Assembly: GCA_018304585.1 (NCBI GenBank)
Contig: JAGVVY010000029.1
Span: 1 to 49,896, forward strand
DNA length: 49,896 nt
Source: Candidatus Aenigmatarchaeota archaeon
GTDB taxonomy: Archaea; Aenigmatarchaeota; Aenigmatarchaeia; GW2011-AR5
Direction of reading: 5' to 3'
The position numbers were made by a program, and so were the translations under genes. The notes below the pieces were generated by a model. That model saw only the letters and a list, made by a program, of their open reading frames with translations, searched no databases and had not been told where the DNA came from. Shown in pieces: positions 45,759-49,896 of this stretch; the stretch's first letter is position 1; each line of letters starts with the position of its first letter.

Positions 45759-46334
45759 ATGGAAAAGCCTATAGCGAAGCGCGTTCATGCATGGATAAGG
45801 GAAAGACCGTATCTGGTCTGGGCCCTGAAGAGGGGCTTTGTCAACTTCTCTTCACTCGCCCGTGCGGCACAGCAAGAGCTGAACGTGAAGAACTTTGACG
45901 CCGTCATAGTGGCTGCAAGGCGTTTTGGCGACGAGGCAACTTCCGACGGCAAAAACATCATAAGCCTGCTGAAAAATAGCCGCCTTGAGATAAAAACGGG
46001 CGTGAATGTTTACATACTGAAATCCAGCAACATGGAGAGGAAAACGGATTATCTTCACGTGATAAAAGGCAGCAACGCAACAACCGTGATAACCGAAGAG
46101 CCGATGGATATACCATGCATGCGCAAGAACGAGAACATGCTGGAGGTCAGAATAATCAGCCCGGCGGAAATAGAGAACAATACGGGCTTCATGGCATACG
46201 TCTGTTCGGCCTTAGCCGAGCGCGGAATCAACATACAAGAAACGTACAGCTGCTACACAGACACCATATTCATCTTCGCCAAGAAAGACATGACTCGCGT
46301 CGTGGAAACGCTCGAATCGATAGGGATTAGGTAA
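45759..46334 (+). CDS. HTH plus ACT-domain regulatory-type protein
   Basis: N-terminal helical DNA-binding-like region; C-terminal NTGFMAYVCSALAERGINIQETYSCYTDTIFIFAKKD ACT-like. Confidence 0.65.
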   Translation: MEKPIAKRVHAWIRERPYLVWALKRGFVNFSSLARAAQQELNVKNFDAVIVAARRFGDEATSDGKNIISLLKNSRLEIKTGVNVYILKSSNMERKTDYLHVIKGSNATTVITEEPMDIPCMRKNENMLEVRIISPAEIENNTGFMAYVCSALAERGINIQETYSCYTDTIFIFAKKDMTRVVETLESIGIR

Positions 46335-46361
46335 GCAAAAACAAGAAAAGAAAAATCGGTT

Positions 46362-46793
46362 TTATCGCGCTTTGTAGGGGTCGGCCATGAACGATTTCAA
46401 TTCCTCGGGCTTAATCCCTATCGCTTTGGCAACTGACTCTCTTCCTACGACAAATGCAACGCCGTTGCCGTTATTGCCCTGTGTCATGTATTCCTGGAAA
46501 GGAATGCGACCGTTGGCAGGGGCATATCTTATTGCGCTTTTATCCTCAATAGATACTTTTATTGGGTATCTGATGCCCAAAACAGCACCGTTTTTAGGCG
46601 CATGATTGTCATAGCGCGTCCAGTTAAACGTCTGGAGATTTCCCACGATTGCATCTCCCGGAGGAAGTTCCACAGGCTTTCTTCTTGTATCGCCCATATA
46701 ACTACCGTTGGGCAGTATGGCCACAGGTTCACCATATTTTAGTCCGTTTTTAGCAGCCCAATCTGCAAAAGAAATCTCGCTGTTTTCTGCCAT
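46362..46793 (-). CDS. hypothetical protein
   Basis: 143-aa ORF. Confidence 0.5.
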   Translation of the reverse strand: MAENSEISFADWAAKNGLKYGEPVAILPNGSYMGDTRRKPVELPPGDAIVGNLQTFNWTRYDNHAPKNGAVLGIRYPIKVSIEDKSAIRYAPANGRIPFQEYMTQGNNGNGVAFVVGRESVAKAIGIKPEELKSFMADPYKAR

Positions 46794-46907
46794 CGTCTAT
46801 TTTTTATGTCAAGCTTTAAATTGCTTGATGCGCCATTCTGAGGTACTCGTATAGCCATTACCCATAAATTTAAATATTGCCCATGCTATTGATTATAGTG
46901 GGGTGAG

Positions 46908-47141
46908 ATGATGCCTATACTGACAACAGACGAGAGGAGAAGGATAATACTACCAAGGCACGCGGTGGAAAAATACGGCCAGAAGTTCGTGGCCATCGAA
47001 ACGGACAAAGGAATTTTGCTCAAAGCCCTTCCTAAAGATCCTCTAAAGGCGCTTGCGATGGAAGGAAGGAAACTACCCAAGGGCATCACGATGGAAAAGA
47101 TGAAAAAGGAAACGGAAGAGGAAATACTGAGGTATCTCTGA
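46908..47141 (+). CDS. AbrB-like antitoxin (VapB-like)
   Basis: LTTDERRRIILPRHAVEKYGQKFVAIETDKGILLK; start/stop overlap with PIN gene. Confidence 0.8.
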   Translation: MMPILTTDERRRIILPRHAVEKYGQKFVAIETDKGILLKALPKDPLKALAMEGRKLPKGITMEKMKKETEEEILRYL

Positions 47142-47521
47142 TGATATACGCCGATACCGACTTTTTTCTCGCCCTTATAAAGAAAAATGACTGGCTGAAG
47201 AAGAATGCAATAAGAGCGTATGAAAACCACAAAGGCAGCATAGAAAGTTCGGATATAACGCTTCTTGAACTCATGTTTGCGTCCAAGAAGTATTCACTGG
47301 ATGCGGAAGTTGTCGCCGGCTCTTTCTTTGAACTGACGGACAGCGTAAAAGGCATAACGCCCGAAGAAGGAATGAAAGTCGCATGGCTCGTCAAGGAAAA
47401 AGGATTTGGCCCGGCGGACGCGTTTCATTCCGTATTTTCAGCAGGGAATCCGGTGATTACATCGGAGCATAAGTATGCCGAGACGGGCCAGAAAATAATA
47501 GACCTGAAACGGCAAAATTAA
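47141..47521 (+). CDS. PIN-domain toxin (VapC-like)
   Basis: MIYADTDFFLALIKKNDWLKKNA...ESSDITLLELMFA...GPADAFHSVF. Confidence 0.85.
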   Translation: MIYADTDFFLALIKKNDWLKKNAIRAYENHKGSIESSDITLLELMFASKKYSLDAEVVAGSFFELTDSVKGITPEEGMKVAWLVKEKGFGPADAFHSVFSAGNPVITSEHKYAETGQKIIDLKRQN

Positions 47522-48522
47522 TCCAGAAACGCCCCGGCGACGATAAGCGGGAATATTATGGTGGCGTCCCCTGCGACCTCGACGGAATTCTTGTAAAAAG
47601 GCTCGAAGAGCTTGATCTTCCCCCACGTGTAAGCTTCATCGGGCTTGGCGCTTGACGTTGATCCATCCCATTCCGTGCCGCTTGATACGAAGACGGCGTA
47701 TTTCGTGCCGCCCCTGAAAATGTGGGCGTTAAGCACGTAATGCCTTGAAGCGCCGGCGCCAAGCGCTATGACGCCTGTTTCCTTGGCGTCAAGCGGCATG
47801 TCGTTCATCCGGTATATGTCCTCGGAAGAATCGAACTTGAAATCAGGATTTTGATGCTTGAAGAACCACACGATGTCGCCGATCGCGCCGTCGAGTATGG
47901 ACGGCGAAAATACGGGGATATTATTCTTATATGCCCAGTAAAGGAAGGACGACTCGTTGTTTATTTCTTTGCCCATCTCCTTTACCAACTCAATGCCGTT
48001 GAGTATTTTATTTTCCGCCAGCTGCCTCTTGTAGAACCTCTCAAGGAGCGCCAGCGTGAATTTCTCGAATTTTGCGTATATTGAGTCCGGAACGTAGATA
48101 TTGCCTGTCCTGTTCATGCCTTTGGCGTAAAGCTCTTTTGCATCCTTGTCAAAGTGACCCAGAACGAACGGGTCGTAGCACTTTAGTACGTCTTCCTCTA
48201 TGCCGCCGCCTGTCGTGCAAAGCACGTCCACGTGCCTGTTTTTGGCCAAAAAGGCTATGACGTCCCGTATGCCGGACGTCGTGAGGTTGGACGTGAAAGT
48301 AAGCACTATCTTGACCTTCTCCTTGCGCATCTTTCTTACAAGATCCACGGCTATTCCAAGGTTTGTCGCCTGAAATCCAGTGGCCTTGAAAGAATCTATG
48401 AACTCCTCCAGATTCATTTTCCCGGAAAAATCAGGCCCCTTTACCGGAACGAAATCCCTGACGTCGAGGGTCTTGCGGAAATCCAGGTCATGCGCCCTGT
48501 CCAATTGCTTTTTTGTTACCAT
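47518..48522 (-). CDS. dys: Deoxyhypusine synthase
   Basis: LTFTSNLTTSGIRDVIAFLAKNRHVDVLCTTGGGIEEDVLKC...GGTKYAVFVSSGTEWDGSTSSAKPDEAYTWGKI. Confidence 0.96.
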   Translation of the reverse strand: MVTKKQLDRAHDLDFRKTLDVRDFVPVKGPDFSGKMNLEEFIDSFKATGFQATNLGIAVDLVRKMRKEKVKIVLTFTSNLTTSGIRDVIAFLAKNRHVDVLCTTGGGIEEDVLKCYDPFVLGHFDKDAKELYAKGMNRTGNIYVPDSIYAKFEKFTLALLERFYKRQLAENKILNGIELVKEMGKEINNESSFLYWAYKNNIPVFSPSILDGAIGDIVWFFKHQNPDFKFDSSEDIYRMNDMPLDAKETGVIALGAGASRHYVLNAHIFRGGTKYAVFVSSGTEWDGSTSSAKPDEAYTWGKIKLFEPFYKNSVEVAGDATIIFPLIVAGAFLD

Positions 48523-48633
48523 GTCATCATCCCTTGCGCAGGAAGCCCTGCAGCCGGCCAATGATTGAGCTATCCCCAACAACGGTTAAAAAGTTATCTT
48601 AAAAAGTTAGCCTATCAGACTAATAGTGATTCC

Positions 48634-49095
48634 ATGAAGATATGCCGGTTTTGCAGGGGCACCAGCGTTCTGTGCCAAAGCTGCCTGAAGAACGTCCGGG
48701 AAGGGAAGACGACCCAGCTTGAGGTGGACGTTGCCAGGGCACTCCACTCGGTGGATCCGGAAGCCGACTATGAAAGCGTCACGGACGGCAGCCGCATCGT
48801 GATAACCGCGAAAAAGGGCGCTGCCAGCAAGATAATCGGCAAGGGCGGCAGGGGCGTGAAGAAGATGGAAGATGCCCTGAAAAGAAAAGTAAAGATACTG
48901 GAAGTTACGGACGACAGGAAAAAGATGGCCGAAGACATGCTGATGGTGCCTGTCATAGGCGTGAACGTCCTGTATGACGGAAAGGAGAAACTGAGGCTCC
49001 GCGTATCAAGGCGCTATGCAAGCCGCGTGAGCCGCGGCAGTCTGGATTCGCTCTCCAGGATATACGGAAAAGACCTTGACATAGTCTACGAGTAG
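48634..49095 (+). CDS. Zinc-binding plus KH-domain RNA-binding protein
   Basis: CRFCRGTSVLCQSC; KH motif SKIIGKGGRGVKKMEDAL. Confidence 0.75.
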   Translation: MKICRFCRGTSVLCQSCLKNVREGKTTQLEVDVARALHSVDPEADYESVTDGSRIVITAKKGAASKIIGKGGRGVKKMEDALKRKVKILEVTDDRKKMAEDMLMVPVIGVNVLYDGKEKLRLRVSRRYASRVSRGSLDSLSRIYGKDLDIVYE

Positions 49096-49124
49096 TTTTT
49101 ATTTCTAAGATTCAAGTGTTTAGC

Positions 49125-49896
49125 ATGAGAATAGCGGTACTTGACAACGAGCTTTGCAACCCGAAGAAATGCAGCTACGAGTGCATATCCGCCTGCCCGG
49201 TCAACCGCGAAGGCGAAGAATGCATCTATCTTGGGCCGGACAAGTTTCACCCTGAAATAAACGAAACCATCTGCATCGGCTGCGGCCTTTGCCACAAGAA
49301 ATGCCCGTTCAAGGCGTGGTATATAGTCAACCTGCCGGAAGAGAAGAAGGAAAGCCCGATAATGCAGTACGGGGTCAACGGCTTCCGGGTCTTCGGGCTT
49401 CCTGTGCCGTTCCAGGGCGTTGTCGGGCTGCTTGGCCCCAACGGAACCGGCAAAACGACTGCGCTTCGCATTCTTTCCGGCCAGCTTGCGCCGAACTTGG
49501 GCGCGGTTTCCGATGGAAGAAGCAAAAAAGAAGTCTACGAAAGCCTGATGAAAACGCACCGCGGCACGGAATTGCAAAATTATTTTGAGCGCCTCATGAA
49601 GGAAGACATGAAAAGGATGCGGACATATACTATTTTGACGAGCCATCGTCCTATCTTGACGTCCGCCAGAGGGTCAACGTTGCCATGGCGATAAAGCGCC
49701 TTGCCGAACGCAAGCTTGTCATGGTCGTGGAGCACGACCTGGCGACTTTGGACATCATGGCAGACAGGATACACATATTCTACGGCTCGCCGGGAGTTTA
49801 CGGCATAGTTTCCCAGCCCTATTCCGTGAGAAAGGGAATAAACAATTTCCTTGACGGCTACATACCCGAAGAGAACATAAAATTCCGTGACCCGCT
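49125..49896 (+). pseudogene. ABCE1/Rli1 ribosome-recycling ATPase, internally deleted and frameshifted as assembled; continues past window
   Basis: Fe-S domain CIGCGLCHKKCPFKAWYIVNLPEE, Walker A GPNGTGKTT, then after a frame change DADIYYFDEPSSYLDVRQRVN...VVEHDLATLDIMADRIHIFYG; signature LSGGE segment absent. Confidence 0.8.

Noticed and set aside
48586-48612. ttaaaaagtta repeated twice upstream of the KH-domain gene
   Set aside because: Short AT-rich tandem repeat, likely chance or duplicated TATA-like sequence.

Overview
This is a gene-dense archaeal chromosomal window. Gene content suggests a reduced, possibly DPANN-type lineage, but that placement is inference. It carries information-processing genes: ribosomal proteins uS2, uS4, uS9, uS11, uS13, uS15, eS27, eS28, uL13, uL16/L10e, L7Ae, eL24, eL15 and eL42; RpoD, RpoN and RpoK; aIF2-alpha and aIF2-beta; Nop10, Cbf5, Bud32 and KsgA/Dim1; RNase P Pop5 and Rpp30; GINS, a primase that looks like a PriS-PriL fusion, RfcL, SMC-ScpA-ScpB, RqcH/NFACT, ArgS, threonine synthase, deoxyhypusine synthase, NreA and ABCE1. 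There are two intron-containing tRNAs (Ser-GGA and Leu-UAA), two VapBC-like modules, and decayed HicBA and MNT-HEPN modules. The main discovery candidate is a recurring structure that standard annotation would miss. At five separate loci a 30-38 bp stretch of local sequence is duplicated around a unique insert, which is 35-37 bp at four loci and about 24 bp at the fifth. The repeat differs at each locus and is the local target sequence (nth start, hicA codons, lplA end plus tRNA-Ser promoter, rps13/rps4 junction, aIF2-beta 3' end). This looks like an insertion of a short spacer with a very long target-site duplication, as expected from ectopic CRISPR-adaptation-like (Cas1-type) integration or an unknown integrase. 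One unit was later split by a 98-bp MITE with terminal inverted repeats and a 9-bp target-site duplication. No cas genes are visible in the window.
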